From Trematomus loennbergii (taxonomy: Eukaryota > Chordata > Actinopteri > Perciformes > Nototheniidae), in NCBI GenBank assembly GCA_012861695.1, contig JAAOOA010000086.1:24290403-24354402 (forward strand): a stretch of DNA of 64,000 nt, written 5' to 3'. A program made the position numbers and the translations under genes. Below, piece after piece: positions 25,270 to 36,935 of this stretch. Numbering within the stretch: position 1 is the first letter of the stretch; every line of letters begins with the position of its first letter. The notes beneath the pieces were generated by a model that saw only the letters and a program-made list of their open reading frames with translations, made no database searches and was not told where the DNA came from.

Positions 25270-25780
25270 ACTTTTCTTAAAGTCTTTAGCCATGCTAGCG
25301 TTCTTTATTCTAGTTCTAGGATTAAAGGAAGGACTTTTGTACGGACATTCATGGTCCCCATAAGATGAACCCAAATAGTTAAAATGTTTACTTACCCATT
25401 TAAATATGTTACATATTATTATACATCTTCTACATGATGTATGTGCCCACAATTTGGCACAAATATTCATAATAAATCCTAAATAATCATAATGAATATG
25501 GTGATCCCCCCACCATGAGGTTGATATTTGTAATTCTGAGTGAAATATCTCAATAACTATTTGAAGGATTGTCATTATATTTGGCACAGATATAAATGCC
25601 CCATAGGAACACATTTATAAAAATCTAATGAGCGCCGTTATGGTGTCAAAAGGGTGTTTAAGGACCATAAACCTGCACTTTGTGTTAGCATTGCAAACTA
25701 AGACCATTAAATATTAAGCCATCGAGGTTGGGAGCATGCTAGCAAGCTTACATTACAGTAGCATTCAGCTCTTTTGCTTC
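25270..25780. repeat. decayed interspersed repeat, class unknown
   Basis: Phrases such as 'gagtgaaatatctcaataac', 'aaggattgtcattatatttgg', 'atggtgtcaaaagggtg' and 'cattgcaaactaagaccatt..gcatgctagcaagctt' match a widespread teleost repeat as I remember it. No termini or coding capacity are visible here. Confidence 0.5.
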
Positions 25781-26472
25781 TGTACGGCCACACAGAACAG
25801 TTAGCTTTTACTATGAAAAGTTATCACGGAAAAATTCTGCTTAGGGTTGTAAAGCAAAATACCTTGATGGAGGCTTCACGACACAAAGGTTAATTTCTTT
25901 TTACACCAAGACAGTTCCTTCAAGAGGTGTTTTCTAAATCATGCAACTTAGATTTAAGGCATGGTTGCAGGGTTTTTCCTGGACAAATACCACAGATAAA
26001 TCTGCCACTGAGGTTCAAACTGTTCCACCGTGTGCACCGGCTCTCAGCAGCTTGAGCTCCTCAACCCCGTCCTCCCTCCTGCGTGGGTGGGCCACACTGA
26101 GGTTCAACATCCATCACAGACGCTTTGGAGCTCAAAAGGTCCCCGGTATCACTTTTTCCCTTCAAGTAATCTCTGTCTGGCAATCGCAGTGTGAATGTTA
26201 TTTAGGGATATGTTAGCTTTGCATGCCGGCTGATTAGATTATAGGAATGTCTTCTTTAGTTGTGACAGATCCCACCTGGGGGATAAAGGGAAGGGTCAGG
26301 ATGAGCTTAGAGCCAAAAGCGGTCTCCAGTGTAACAAGCATTTCACTTCTGTCAGCTCTCAGCTCACTATCTGGGTATATTGGCTGCCTTGGGAGATTGT
26401 TATAGAAAAAAAACCCAGATGAGATGCTATGGGCGGCTGAGTCCTCTCAAACTAAAATGCACGCAGTCGACT
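25781..26472. other. intergenic, no feature recognised
   Basis: No exon or element that I can support. Confidence 0.4.
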
Positions 26473-26981
26473 TTAAAGGTCCCCTATTATACTGTTTTTC
26501 ATCAATATATTATAGGTCTCAGATATATACAAACATGTCTCTGAAGTGTTTGGCTCCAAACACCAAACAGATCATTGCAGCATCCCATAATCCCCTCTGT
26601 TTCAGCCCTGTTTCAAAAGTGCTGATACTCTGTCTGTTACTATGAAAATAAGGAACCACTCCCCACGCCCCTCTGAGAGATATCTGGTTAAAAAGAACAC
26701 TATGGTGCTCTAGGAGGAGATTCAGGTGATAAGGTGTGGGGGGGGGGGTACCTTGGTTGCTGATTGGCTAATGGTTACACAAGCCAAAAAAATCGTTATG
26801 ACATCATAAAGTGGCCAAAATCTGATCAGCTCATTTTCAGACAGGTTTTTATATAAATGGATCAGGACAAAAAGTGAGCAAATATTTTTTCCTGAAACTT
26901 TCAGAGTCTCTTTACACAGGGGACACATGTTGATGTAGAAGAGACATGAAAAAGTGATTTTGCATAATAGGTGACCTTTAA
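26473..26981 (+). mobile_element. TTAA-flanked MITE, family D, copy 1
   Basis: Bounded by TTAA at 26473-26476 and 26978-26981, with ends AGGTCCCCTATTATACTG and GCATAATAGGTGACCT. A nearly identical copy at 58807-59822 has taken an insertion. The internal phrases 'accaaacagatcattgcagc' and 'cagccctgtttcaaaagtgc' show kinship with family A. Its right half, inverted, forms the miniature at 28464-28617. Confidence 0.85.
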
Positions 26982-27776
26982 TGTGCATCCTTAAATAAGG
27001 AAGTTAAAAAGAAATATTTATCATTGGAGGTGGAGTCTTGGGAGATTAGAGGGAAGTGAACAAATTAAAAGACATATTGAATCAAAGAAAGTGGCAAGAA
27101 CGATGTGTTCCCAGTTACAGCTGCAGCCATCCATAAAAAGTACCACATGTAGAAAAATCCGAGATTGAGAAATAATAAAAGCAAATGAAATGATTTCATT
27201 CGACGCCGATTGAATATAATTGATACTTATTTCAGTCTTCGTGGCTGAAGAATGAAGGACGTGGTGCTAAAGTTTTCTCATAAAGCTTTTACTGGATTGG
27301 GTGGCATTTCTCCATCCATCATCATGTCGTTAGCAAGCCATTCCCAGGAACTCACAGCATTTCTATTTGTAGGATCTGAGGATATTCAGAGCGGCTTCAC
27401 CATGGTGATGTTTATTTGTGTGCCCGAAATGCAAAAGGACTGCCTGTGCCATACAGTGGGCAATAAAAACATCCACCTTGGACTTTTCTGTGCCACCAAA
27501 TGAGTTAAAAACACATTTACTGGGGACTTTTACTACAAAAGAGTGAAAATGCATGACTTTTATGTGAAAGTGTAAAAATCCAATACCTACAGCAATCTAG
27601 TCATTCTTTTTTTGCTCGTTTTGGGCTAGCTGCTCCCATTAGCAATCCAAGTCATGATATATGTGACTTATTTGTGACTCAATTTTAAGTCGTCACATTA
27701 TGAGGTTGACAGTTTATTCTGGACCTTGGAAACAGCAGCTGAAATCTACACAGGGGCCATTAAAAAACTGCAATAG
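26982..27776. other. intergenic, no feature recognised
   Basis: Contains only short unsupported frames (for example 27252-27503 +) with no domain or splice context. Confidence 0.4.
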
Positions 27777-28352
27777 AGCAGATCGCGTTCACACCGGAAT
27801 AAGTTCCCTGAGGGAAGATTAGTCAAATGAAGCCGCTGACGTCACTTCTCTTCTTCTGCTTTGGGTTTACTGGCAGGCCGCAAACAACTTCACGGCGTAT
27901 ACTGCCACCCGAAGTCCCCGGCCGGAAGTCCCCGGAGTACTGGCTTCAGTAGAAGCTGCTAGGACTTCCAGCAGCTTCTACTGAAGCCTTCCGAGTAAAT
28001 CGCCAGAACGCCGACACCTCCTCATCACTCTACCGCTCCCACAGTTATTCTCTCTCCGTTGGTGCGCGGGGCTAATGCTAATGCTAATAATGCTAATGCC
28101 AGCAAATACAATGGCGGCTTCACAAAACTTTTCAGAGTTTTACGGGGTGTGGTTTGCAATTCGCCCAGCCAATCGAAAATTGGAACTTTTTTCACCCCGG
28201 GAAACTACCTGCTCTCTAGCAGGGACTAAACATGGGGGTAAAAGTTCTCATGAACTAAGTTCTCTTTTTGGTATGAACGCAAAATCCCAGGAACTATCGG
28301 AACTAAAGGGAAAAGTACAGGTAAAAGTACTCCGGTGTGAACGCGCCTATAG
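27777..28352 (+). mobile_element. hairpin MITE family E, copy 1
   Basis: Shares its body with 49652-50195 and 59040-59545, which are inverted relative to this copy: 'gcgttcacaccgg', 'agtgacgtc'-type CRE words, 'gtttactggcaggccgcaaac', 'cccgaagtccccgg', 'cagccaatc' and 'gtgtgaacgcgcctata' at the end. Two GTGTGAACGCG words lie near one end in the fuller copies. The left end is truncated here. A near-perfect internal hairpin lies at 27942-27988. The 130-codon + frame at 28075-28467 lies mostly within this element. Confidence 0.8.
27942..27988. repeat. perfect 19-bp inverted repeat (hairpin) in MITE E
   Basis: GGCTTCAGTAGAAGCTGCT is followed by a 9-nt loop (AGGACTTCC) and its exact complement. 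Copy 2 keeps the hairpin with one mismatch; copy 3 has only the right arm. Confidence 0.97.
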
Positions 28353-28463
28353 TCTTCGGAAATCTGCAGAGGCTGGGTTTGAGGTCTGGGGTCAGAACTC
28401 TGTTGGAAACACCAAAAGAATGGGATCCGACAAACTTCTAGATAAAAAGCCAACAGAAGAGTG

Positions 28464-28617
28464 TTAAAGGTCACATATTATGCAAAATCCACTTTTCATG
28501 TCTTTTCTACATCAACATGTGGAAAGAGACTCTGAAAGTTTCAGGAAAAAAGATTCTCTCTCTTTTTGTCCTGATCCATTTATATAAAAACCTGTCTGAA
28601 AATGAGGGGACCTTTAA
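28464..28617 (+). mobile_element. 154-bp miniature of TTAA MITE family D
   Basis: TTAA at 28464-28467 and 28614-28617. Its body is the reverse complement of the right part of the copy at 26473-26981 ('gcaaaatccacttttcatgtc', 'gaaagtttcagg', 'ccatttatataaaaacctg') joined directly to AGGGGACCT, so it is an internal-deletion derivative. Confidence 0.85.
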
Positions 28618-29502
28618 TAAATGTAATAGCTATAGCACAATAATTGCTATAGAGACTTTTGAGGATCCAAGTTCCTGTAGCTTCATAGAGAAATACAATG
28701 TTGTTCTTCTAACTATAAAACTACAGAGAAACCAGCATGAGTCGTATCTAATTTCAATTTTGACAAGTTATAGCAGAAATAAAACCTGACCAAACTCCAC
28801 ATTAAGGCCAGCCCAGCGGTGAATCAATCAACAACGTCGAGCAACTCATAATTTTCCTGGCCTGACACATCCTTCAGTAGCTGAATTTATTTTTCCAAAA
28901 CTAGCAGAACAGAAACGTTTTCTCACAAGCATCCACTGCTCTCACCGCTTTATTTGAACAAATTAGGGAGAAACCTATAATTTGCAGACAACATCAGAGA
29001 CACTGAACAGAGGCCTCGGTCTGTGTTTTCAGGACAAATAAGGACTGGAACACCGCTGAGTCACTCCCACACTGAACATAATGAACTGTATTTTTAAGAG
29101 AGAGTCCCAGACCATTGAGGGTGTAGGCCATAAACACAAAGAGCCACCGTGTGAGCGCACGACACACTTTCGGGAAGGTTCTGGTGAATGGAAATGTCGC
29201 ATCTTGAAGTGGCATAGAGTAGGATTTCAACTGGCAGGCTTCCCAATGTCGAAGCTTCACCTGAAGGCAAAACTATTCATAATTTAGAGTAGAATAGCGG
29301 AAATGACAGATGTCATAGTCCAAGATCAATGCTCCCACTTACCCGCTTTTCAAAGCTTTAAGAGCTCACTGAACATTACATCTTTCAAAATGCCTGTTTA
29401 ATATAAAGTTTGACCTTATAACAAGTTTGTTCCCCTTGCATACAGAAAGACTGGGAAATAGTATCTTATGCTGGGTAAAAAAAGGTCTCTCTTTAAAAGA
29501 GC
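28618..29502. other. intergenic, no feature recognised
   Basis: Overlapping short frames on both strands near 28994-29287 have no recognisable domain. Confidence 0.4.
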
Positions 29503-30110
29503 TTAAAGTGGACCTATTATGCTATATTGGAAAGATATATTGTAGGGCCATACCTATACAAACCATGTCTGTGAAGTTTTTTGCTTAAAATACCAAACAG
29601 ATCACCCTTGTAGCCATGCCTCATATGCTCATACCCCTCTTTTGCAGCCCTGTTTAGAGAAACGCGGATTTTGGGTCCTTAGCTTGAAAATAAATAAATA
29701 GAGGAGGCGGAGCTAATGCCTGATCAGAATTCTACCGGAGATAAAGTTAAATTCGGTGTGATAAAACACCTTCCTGTTCTAAACCACATCAAGATTATTT
29801 CTGAAACAGTATGGAGCTCAAATGCTTTTTCTCTTGCGGGTTTATCACAAGGTGAGTTCCTTTTTTTATTTCCTGCTTTTTAAACATGTGCTCTCCAGTA
29901 CAGGTTAGTCTGAGTGTTAGCGAGGCTTGCTAATGTAAACAAAGACGAGATTACGTCCAAAACACGTCAGGCAATGTTTCTGATAGCAATTTTCTGTGGG
30001 TCCGCTGCCGATTTGACGTCAGATCGGCAGCAAATCTGTATCCGCTCGTTGTACCCCTATTTTTAAAAGATTTGGGTACGGAGGAAAAGAGAGAGGGTTT
30101 TATATCATAT
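29503..30110 (-). mobile_element. TTAA MITE related to family A, copy 3, right-truncated
   Basis: Starts TTAAAGTGGACCTATTATGC and follows the reverse complement of the family A copies ('agggccatacctata', 'ataccaaacagatca', 'agccatgcctcat', and near the far end 'agatttgggtacggaggaaaa'), with considerable divergence. The distal TTAA end is lost. Confidence 0.7.
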
Positions 30111-31269
30111 ATAAAAATTTGACATTATATCGGTAAAGTTTGTGGATTTGGGATCTTTTTTTCCAAAAGTGACTGGAGTTTGATCGTCAGCATTCACTAT
30201 GGCTCTGAAGGTAAAACGAGCAATAGGGTTGGGGTTAGGAATGGACAGTTTTACCACTAAAATAGACTTCAAATTTGGTTGGACATAATGAAAATGATGG
30301 GGAATATAAATCCAAAATGCTCAGAATATAAAAGTAACATCACAGATTCCATACCAAGATCATGATATAATCAAAGTTATAAATGGATCTCTTGGTTAGA
30401 CTTTCCTCTCAATCGCAAAAGAAGAACTTTGACGTCCGATTTTGAGTAGAATTACGTAGAATTGAATTGAGTAGATGTTAACTGATGTTTGAGAGTCTGG
30501 CGCTCACTTTGGCTCTGAAAGTGAGATCAGCAATAAGAGACAGTTTCACCGCCAAACACATCAGCTCTCCACTTGAATCACCAACGGCTGTAAATTCTTC
30601 AAAAATGATTGATTACCCTCCAGGCCCTCGAGCACCCAGCTGGCCTAGCACTGTAAACTGGGCCATGTTTATCAGTGAGACTCAGACAGCTTATATAACT
30701 GTCTTATATAATAACTTGATGTCTATGTATACCATGCTTCCCCAAGTGGTCCACTCCATATTACTCATAAACCCCCACAGATAAAATGTTCAAACTAAAA
30801 AGCTTTAGCACATCTGGTTGTCCGCTGCTTCCAGATGAAATGCAGACGGCAGCCAGGATGGGCGAGAGGAAGATTTGTTTTGGCGGACTTGGAATCAAAA
30901 TGGGAAAACATTTGAGGGATGTAATTTGGAACAGCGCGGAAGGAAATATTAAGATGTTTTATTAAACTAAAAAGTCTAGAAGTTTGGTGAAAGTAAAAGT
31001 CATGCATTCAAAACCGTGCTTAACAAAAGTATGCAAATTTGCTCAAATCAGAATACATAATATGTTATGTTATTGGATTTCTTTATTTATACATTCATGT
31101 GTTCATGACTTGAATGCTATATTCTATGATTGCTTTTTTCACCAAGGGATCAAAAGATTGATTCTTAATAATGAAAATTGTTATTTGTCGAATATATGTT
31201 GTATGAATGATCTTAATCTTCAAAGCATCTTTACTGTCAGACAAATAAGGTGCAGTAAAACATATTGTC
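30111..31269. other. intergenic with a weak local duplication
   Basis: 'cactatggctctgaaggtaaaacgagcaata' (in pieces, about 30195) resembles 'cactttggctctgaaagtgagatcagcaata' (about 30505), suggesting an old duplication about 300 bp apart. No gene recognised. Confidence 0.35.
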
Positions 31270-31584
31270 CTCTGAGTTGTGAAATAAAATTACTCAAGTA
31301 AAGTACCTCAATATTTTACAAAAGTAATTAAGTAAATTACTTTGTACTGTACTCCGGAATTACTTATTAGTTATATATAACTGAAAAATCATAATTTATA
31401 AGTTGATTTGAACCTACAAAAGTGACTAAAGTTATCAAATAAATGAAGCAAATTAAAAGTGCAATACTTCCTATAAAATGAAGTGGAGTGTTGTGTAACA
31501 CACAGCATAACATGGAAACACTAGTAAAGTAAAGAAGATTAAAATGCTTGAATAAATGTACTTAGTAGCATTCCACCACTGTTT
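31270..31584. repeat. 'AGTACT' MITE-like repeat, family K, copy 2
   Basis: 'attactcaagtaaagtacct', 'aagtaattaagtaaattac' and the end 'agtagcattccaccactg' match the family seen at 17345 and 39640. GCATTCCACCACTG is the typical outer end. Confidence 0.6.
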
Positions 31585-32324
31585 TGTATAAAGTAATACA
31601 AAAAAGATATCAGGCGTTCATTACTTGGCATCCCTGAGCATGACATATTTTCTCTGAAGCCCATAAAGAAAGGCATGCCGGTTGCGTGTACAGTATGTGT
31701 AAAATCCACGTATTGCTTCAAAGGATTATCATAATGGCATCTGAAAGTTATAAGATGTGTGAGTCCACTCTCGTAAATCACCAGCGTGTTATATAAGCCT
31801 GCTGTCTGCTAGTTTCGGGGATCATTTTCCTCTCAATTGGATTTCCCAAAGTCACACACTGTATATCAAGACTCGTAAAGAGAGGCAACATTTCACTGGC
31901 CGTGTTGATGTTTCCTCCTCCTGAAATGCGGCTCAACAGGGCATCTCGATTGAGGTGGAGGTGGGGAAGCTGATGGATGAGGAGGCTTCAGTTTGAGTTG
32001 CTGTGAGCAAAGGGGGACTGACATGTGATCTGCCCAGGTGGAGAAGGACAGGACGGCGTCTGTTTTCCATCCAAAACTCTGCGGGTACTGGATCTGCCAG
32101 GGGGGGAGGGAAGGTAAATCAAATCTCTAACTTCAGATCGGTTGAGGGGCTGATTGTAAGCTTCCTGTGTTTAGAGGAAGTGAGGGGTAAGATGCTCTAA
32201 AGGGGAAGATTGGGCCTTGACACACCAAGCCCATTATGGGAAGCTGATGAACGTCTGTCGGCCATGTTTTTGCAGAGTTTTGGCAATAGTGATATCACTG
32301 TTTAGCTTAATGAGATTAAAATAG
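31585..32324. other. intergenic, no feature recognised
   Basis: No exon or element that I can support. Confidence 0.4.
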
Positions 32325-32560
32325 AGCGGTGCAGGAATAAGTCCTAAAACCTGGAAATGAGTTAGCATTTTACATCTTCAGTTATCCTCGTCTTGAAATC
32401 AACTTTTTAAATACCCCACTGGTGCATGTCCAATGCTTCTTTGTGTCAAAAAAAAATGCGGTTGCTAACAAGTGTCTAAATGAGCCGTCTAAACATCATC
32501 ACGCTGAACATTAGCTGCAGTTAGCTTAGTAGTGGTGACGTGAGGTCATGTGACCGTGAT
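32325..32560 (+). repeat. unnamed interspersed repeat, copy in + orientation
   Basis: 'ggtgcaggaataagtcctaa', 'gcggttgctaacaagtgtct', 'aaatgagccgtctaaac', 'catcacgctgaac' and 'ttagct' occur in the same order, inverted, at 40690-40915. The middle is diverged. Confidence 0.65.
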
Positions 32561-32754
32561 GTATTTCCTTTATAGCCTTGTGAACGATGCCAACTTTGCC
32601 CATAACAAAAATAGGTAATCACTGAAGAACTCTTTTAAAGACAGGTCCAACTAAATCAAGGACCACGTTAGAACCTGGACTGAGGTTGTACTAATATACG
32701 TACAGGGTATCATCAACAACTTTTGCTAATGGAACATAAAGACATCACTATGGA

Positions 32755-33029
32755 ACACTCACGCTGCTATTGGCCAGTGCTCCAACACATTGTTTGTGAT
32801 AGCGTAAGGGGCGGGACATCTCTAAGCGGTTGACCAATCACAACAGAGCCGGCCAGCTAACCAATCAGAGCAGACTGGGCTCTGGTTTCAGACAGAGGTG
32901 AAAAGAGGTGCTGCAGCACAGGCAGTATGAGAAGAATACAGAGCTTTTTGAACATTAAAGCATGGAGACATGTCACAGTAGAGACAAAAAATGTAAATAT
33001 GAACCTGAATATGAGCATGTCTGCTTTAA
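32755..33029 (-). mobile_element. TTAA MITE family C, copy 3, truncated
   Basis: Same orientation and body as 4615-5037 ('aaggggcgggacatctctaa', 'ggctctggtttcagacagag', 'gagctttttgaacattaaag'), ending GCATGTCTGCTTTAA with TTAA at 33026-33029. The other terminus is missing. Confidence 0.75.
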
Positions 33030-34012
33030 CTCACACATATCTTCTATGTGTCTTTTTTGATTGTGTTGACATATGTCCAATGTCTTATCTTGACACTAAC
33101 TATATTGCTCGCGGTTGCAAACTTGTTGTGCCGCGACTTGTTCTCATTTCAAGGCTGGATACGTTTCCTAATTCTTATGCACATAGAATGGTTTTCCCCC
33201 TCTTACATATAGTGTGCTCATTTTACACACTTACTGTAACAGCCCAGGTAGATTGTAAAAAGAGAAATGTTTTCACATTACTTGGCATGTTTAGCTAACA
33301 GAAGAAGCATGTTGGAGAATATGAGAAGGTGTATCATATCACCTTGCATCAGCTGTAATACAATGACTCATTCAGATTAGCTGAGTTATAATCCCTCTGT
33401 CCAACATGATTGACCTATTTAGAGCTTGACACACAAGAAAATAAGTCCTTGCCTTTGTGTTGTACTTACTTTGTTATAAGGTGTCGTAACAGCATAATCT
33501 GACTGTCTCTCAAACCCGCCTGTACTCCTATAGAGGGACTTGGGTTTCAGACACCTGATTCAGTGAACTAGCCAACATTGGAAGTAATGCATATTAATGA
33601 TAGTGTATCAATAATTACAAAAAATGGTCTGTGAAACTCAAGGAACACTTACTAGCTTTTTTTCGCTTTCAACCATATCTCACGGCATTCGTAATATTTT
33701 AAAAAGTAGTTTGACAAAAAAACGTAATCTTAACTAAAGACTACTTTCTATTTCTGGAACATTCAACCACATTTCATGACCTTCATCCATGGCTCAGGTG
33801 TGATCACATGACCTAAGTATGAAATGACAACAACAATGTAATGACAGCTACGTTGGTAATAGATAATTGGTTTATGAAGGCCTATAGATGCTGTTTCAAA
33901 GCTCCAGAAAATCTTTTAATTTATTTTTCAAGTGAACCTTGAGCAGTGCTTTTTTTGTCAGGCTGCTACTGTATCTCAAAATGCAAGAATGAACTTCCAT
34001 GATTTTGTATTA
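33030..34012. other. intergenic, no feature recognised
   Basis: No exon, RNA gene or element boundary supported. Confidence 0.4.
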
Positions 34013-34070
34013 CATTACATAGCATTTAGCTGATGCTTTTATCCAAAGTCACTTACAATAACTAGAATAA
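34013..34070 (-). mobile_element. SINE/LINE 3' tail fragment, antisense
   Basis: On the minus strand it reads AAGTGACTTTGGATAAAAGC, then 'atcagctaaatg' and 'taatgtaat', the same tail type as the SINE at 22097-22296. Confidence 0.7.
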
Positions 34071-34379
34071 ACCATAACGATTCGAACTAAAGACAACAAG
34101 AACACTGCTGACATACTTACTTCAACAAGCAATATTTCATTTCATTTTTATTTACGCAAAACTCACTGTACAATAATTGCCAACAAAACTTGTCTCTGTA
34201 AACACACCATTGAGCAGAAAGGAGCAGGAAGAAGAAACTAATCTTATATGACCTGCCCCTTTCTAAAAAACTAAATAAATAAAAATAGATGGTCTGCCCT
34301 TCATAATACATTTGATTTTTTATTTATTTTTTCACAGCCAAACATAACAGTGTCTTAGTATACTAAGAGAAACACAAAA

Positions 34380-34612
34380 AATACTTATTTCCCACTTGAC
34401 GGTTAATGGAAAGAAACAAAACAACAACAAAAACCAAAAAACAACAACACCAAAACATCAACACCAAAACATCACATGTATAAGGAGAAGGAAAAGGAAA
34501 AGGAAAAGTGCAACACCCTCATCTAAGTCCTACTGGAGAAGAAGGTGGAAAGCGGCGCATAATAATAATAATAATGATAATAATAATAACAATAACAATA
34601 ATATCATTGTAA
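34380..34612. repeat. cluster of simple repeats (CAA, AAGGAA, AAT)
   Basis: CAA/ACA-rich 34410-34470, (GGAAAA)n at 34488-34510, and (AAT)n with variants at 34558-34605. The asparagine-run and leucine-run open frames here are artefacts. Confidence 0.9.
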
Positions 34613-34789
34613 GTGCTGCTGCATGATGATTAGTGCAACCCTTGGTTCCAAGTTGTGTGTCGGCTGCATTACCAGCTGCATAAAGCTCACACTTGCTTTC
34701 ATCTTCATCCAACTTCATTCATGATTTCGTCTATTTGTACTTGCTGCACTAATGACTCAGTTAAGAAGCATTTTAAAAAGGTGATTTAT

Positions 34790-35240
34790 GCTACGATGCC
34801 CTCCTTTCATCTCCAGCCATCCCTGCCTCCTTCCTCTCCCTCCTTCACCCCCCCCCCCCTCTCTGCACATTCATCCTCCTCTCCGGCCCGTCTCAGATTG
34901 ATCAAATATTTGCTCTTCTTGGGCCCCGAGCTGTTTATTTTCTGGAGTGCGTTTTCAGCAGCGGTCGGTTCTGTGCGGTGGCTCAACAGCGCCGTCTCAG
35001 ACTCGCCAGTGTTTGGCTTAGCGGCTGGGGACCGAGTCTGGGACGGGCCCCGGGGCTCTCGGTGAGCCTGCAAAAAAAAGAAAGATTGGCCGCTATCCCT
35101 TCGCATGGACGAACTGGTTCCCGAGCGCCTCACACACTGCAGCCATTCACTCCCCAAAGCACACACAGGATAGAGTACGGATTGTTTGGAGGCCGGTGGC
35201 AATGCCAGGAATGCTGAGCCCTAGTTCCTCTCTGGGAAAA
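34790..35240. other. GC-richer, exon-like or promoter-like block
   Basis: A locally GC- and CpG-richer segment with a C/T-rich tract (34800-34890) and a strong donor-like site CTCTCG|GTGAGCC at 35061. Open frames occur on both strands but none has a recognisable domain. It could be a first exon or CpG-rich promoter of an unannotated transcript; the evidence is weak. Confidence 0.25.
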
Positions 35241-35689
35241 AAAAAATTGTTATTTGGTTCTCTGTCTCTCTCTTTTTTCTGCCTTTGAAAGGCTGCAGCA
35301 GTCTGATGAGAGGGATCACGAGGTGCGTTAGCAGACCTGTTTCTTCTTGCCTGCAGATTCCAGCCGGGCCATGCAGTCACACAGGGCCTCCCAGCCAGAG
35401 AATCCTGAGGAGGGACACTGCGTTCTACATCGGTATTTCCTGACCCAGTCCCACATCCCCAGTGGCTCATTCACAGTTATAGCAGCGAAAAACAGAAAGC
35501 TATATGGGGATGCATGCAATAAAAATATCCATCTTGAACTCTGCACGTACATTTAGTTGAGTTAAAACCATACAAAGATCTACCCATACATACTTGTATA
35601 TATAGTTATACATAGTTGTATAGAGTTAACTTCTCTTAATTAGTCTTGCAACATTCTAATGCATAGTTTTATTTCTACTCTGTTTCTTC

Positions 35690-35822
35690 TTGCACTAGTT
35701 TTATTGTTTTTTTATTGTTTTACGTCTATTTATGTTGCATTGTTGGAGGAGCCATGGACTTTTATTGCCATAACTACACTGTAGCTATGCATATGACAAT
35801 AAAGCCTTTGAACTTTGAACCA
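35690..35822 (+). mobile_element. LINE 3'-end relic
   Basis: 'tatttatgttgcattgttgg', 'aggagccatggac', 'tttattgccataac', 'gacaataaagcctttgaact' recur in order at 42236-42360 and 62508-62636. Ending in AATAAAG plus a short tail, this is typical of a fish LINE 3' UTR. Confidence 0.65.
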
Positions 35823-36384
35823 TGTGCCAATCATTTCTATTTTCTATTAGAGGACTAAAGTGACTGCTTATTAGCTCTGAGCTCTTCCATTTTTGCACCT
35901 AATCAAGTGTGATGGCGCTGCATTAATGCCTTTTATCATTTTCATTTGCACCAATGAACGGAAAGGGGATGATCTTTCACGACTTTAACCGTTTTTCCAT
36001 ATTCAAAAGCATGATCGTTGATGCGTGTGGACCCCGCTGTCCCTGCAGATCTGATTCAGGCAGCCTCGTCCGGAGTTGTGCGTGACTGTGTGTCCTCTAA
36101 ACAACTTAGCCAACGCAAACTGCAAATGTAATGAGCTGAGGGGTCATGGAGGATAGGAAACACATTCCAGAAATCACCTAAGGGGGAATTGAAAATCAGT
36201 GGGATGCTGAATGCCAAAATAGGTGAGTAGTTTTTTATTAAACACCACAGAGACATTCTCAGGTGCAAGTGATATCAGGTGGAAAATATATTTTCTCGAG
36301 TCAGTCCTTTCTATCCCAGAAGATTAAGCATTAATTTCCCTTTCCAGCTTGGTAAACAACTAAAAAGACTTAAATGTCAGAATG
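35823..36384. other. intergenic, no feature recognised
   Basis: No exon or element supported. Confidence 0.4.
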
Positions 36385-36935
36385 TTAAAGGTCCCATGTC
36401 ATGGCCATTTCTACTGATCATAATTCCATTGTTGAGGTATACTAGAATAGATTTATATTCTGCAATGTTCCAAAATCACATTGCTTTCTCATACAGCATC
36501 TCTGTATAGTATGTGTATTCACTCTCTGTCCTAAACGGCTTGTTGGAGCTCCTGCCCCCCCTCCCTATGAGCCCACTGTGCTCTGATTGGTCAGCTCGCC
36601 CACTCTGTTCTGATGAGATCACCACCGTTACAGCGGAACATCAGTGATTATGTGTTACAATGGCGTTAGCAACCAGAAAATGACACCAGTAATGACAAAC
36701 AGATGAGAATGCTGTGTGGGGTCTGGGTGCCATGATGGCGGGACGTTGCGCGGCTCGCTGCAGCGACGTGGCGTTCTGGGGCAGCATAGACAGGTCTTTT
36801 CTGTGTTAGAGTTTTACTCGCTACAGGGTGTACTTTGTTGGTTTTTGACTCTGCAGACCGTTTACATGCATAAAAACCTTCATAACACACAAGGGGACGG
36901 GTAATAATCGGAAAAGCATGACATGGGACATTTAA
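36385..36935 (+). mobile_element. TTAA-flanked MITE, family G
   Basis: Bounded by TTAA at 36385-36388 and 36932-36935. The termini AGGTCCCATGTCATG and CATGACATGGGACA are inverted repeats. Single copy in this window, 551 bp, with a GC-rich middle and no transposase. The open frame of about 94 codons on the minus strand lies inside it. Confidence 0.85.

Noticed and set aside
28075..28467. 130-codon + frame as a small gene
   Set aside because: Most of it overlaps hairpin MITE E and its end; the frame is not kept in the other E copies.
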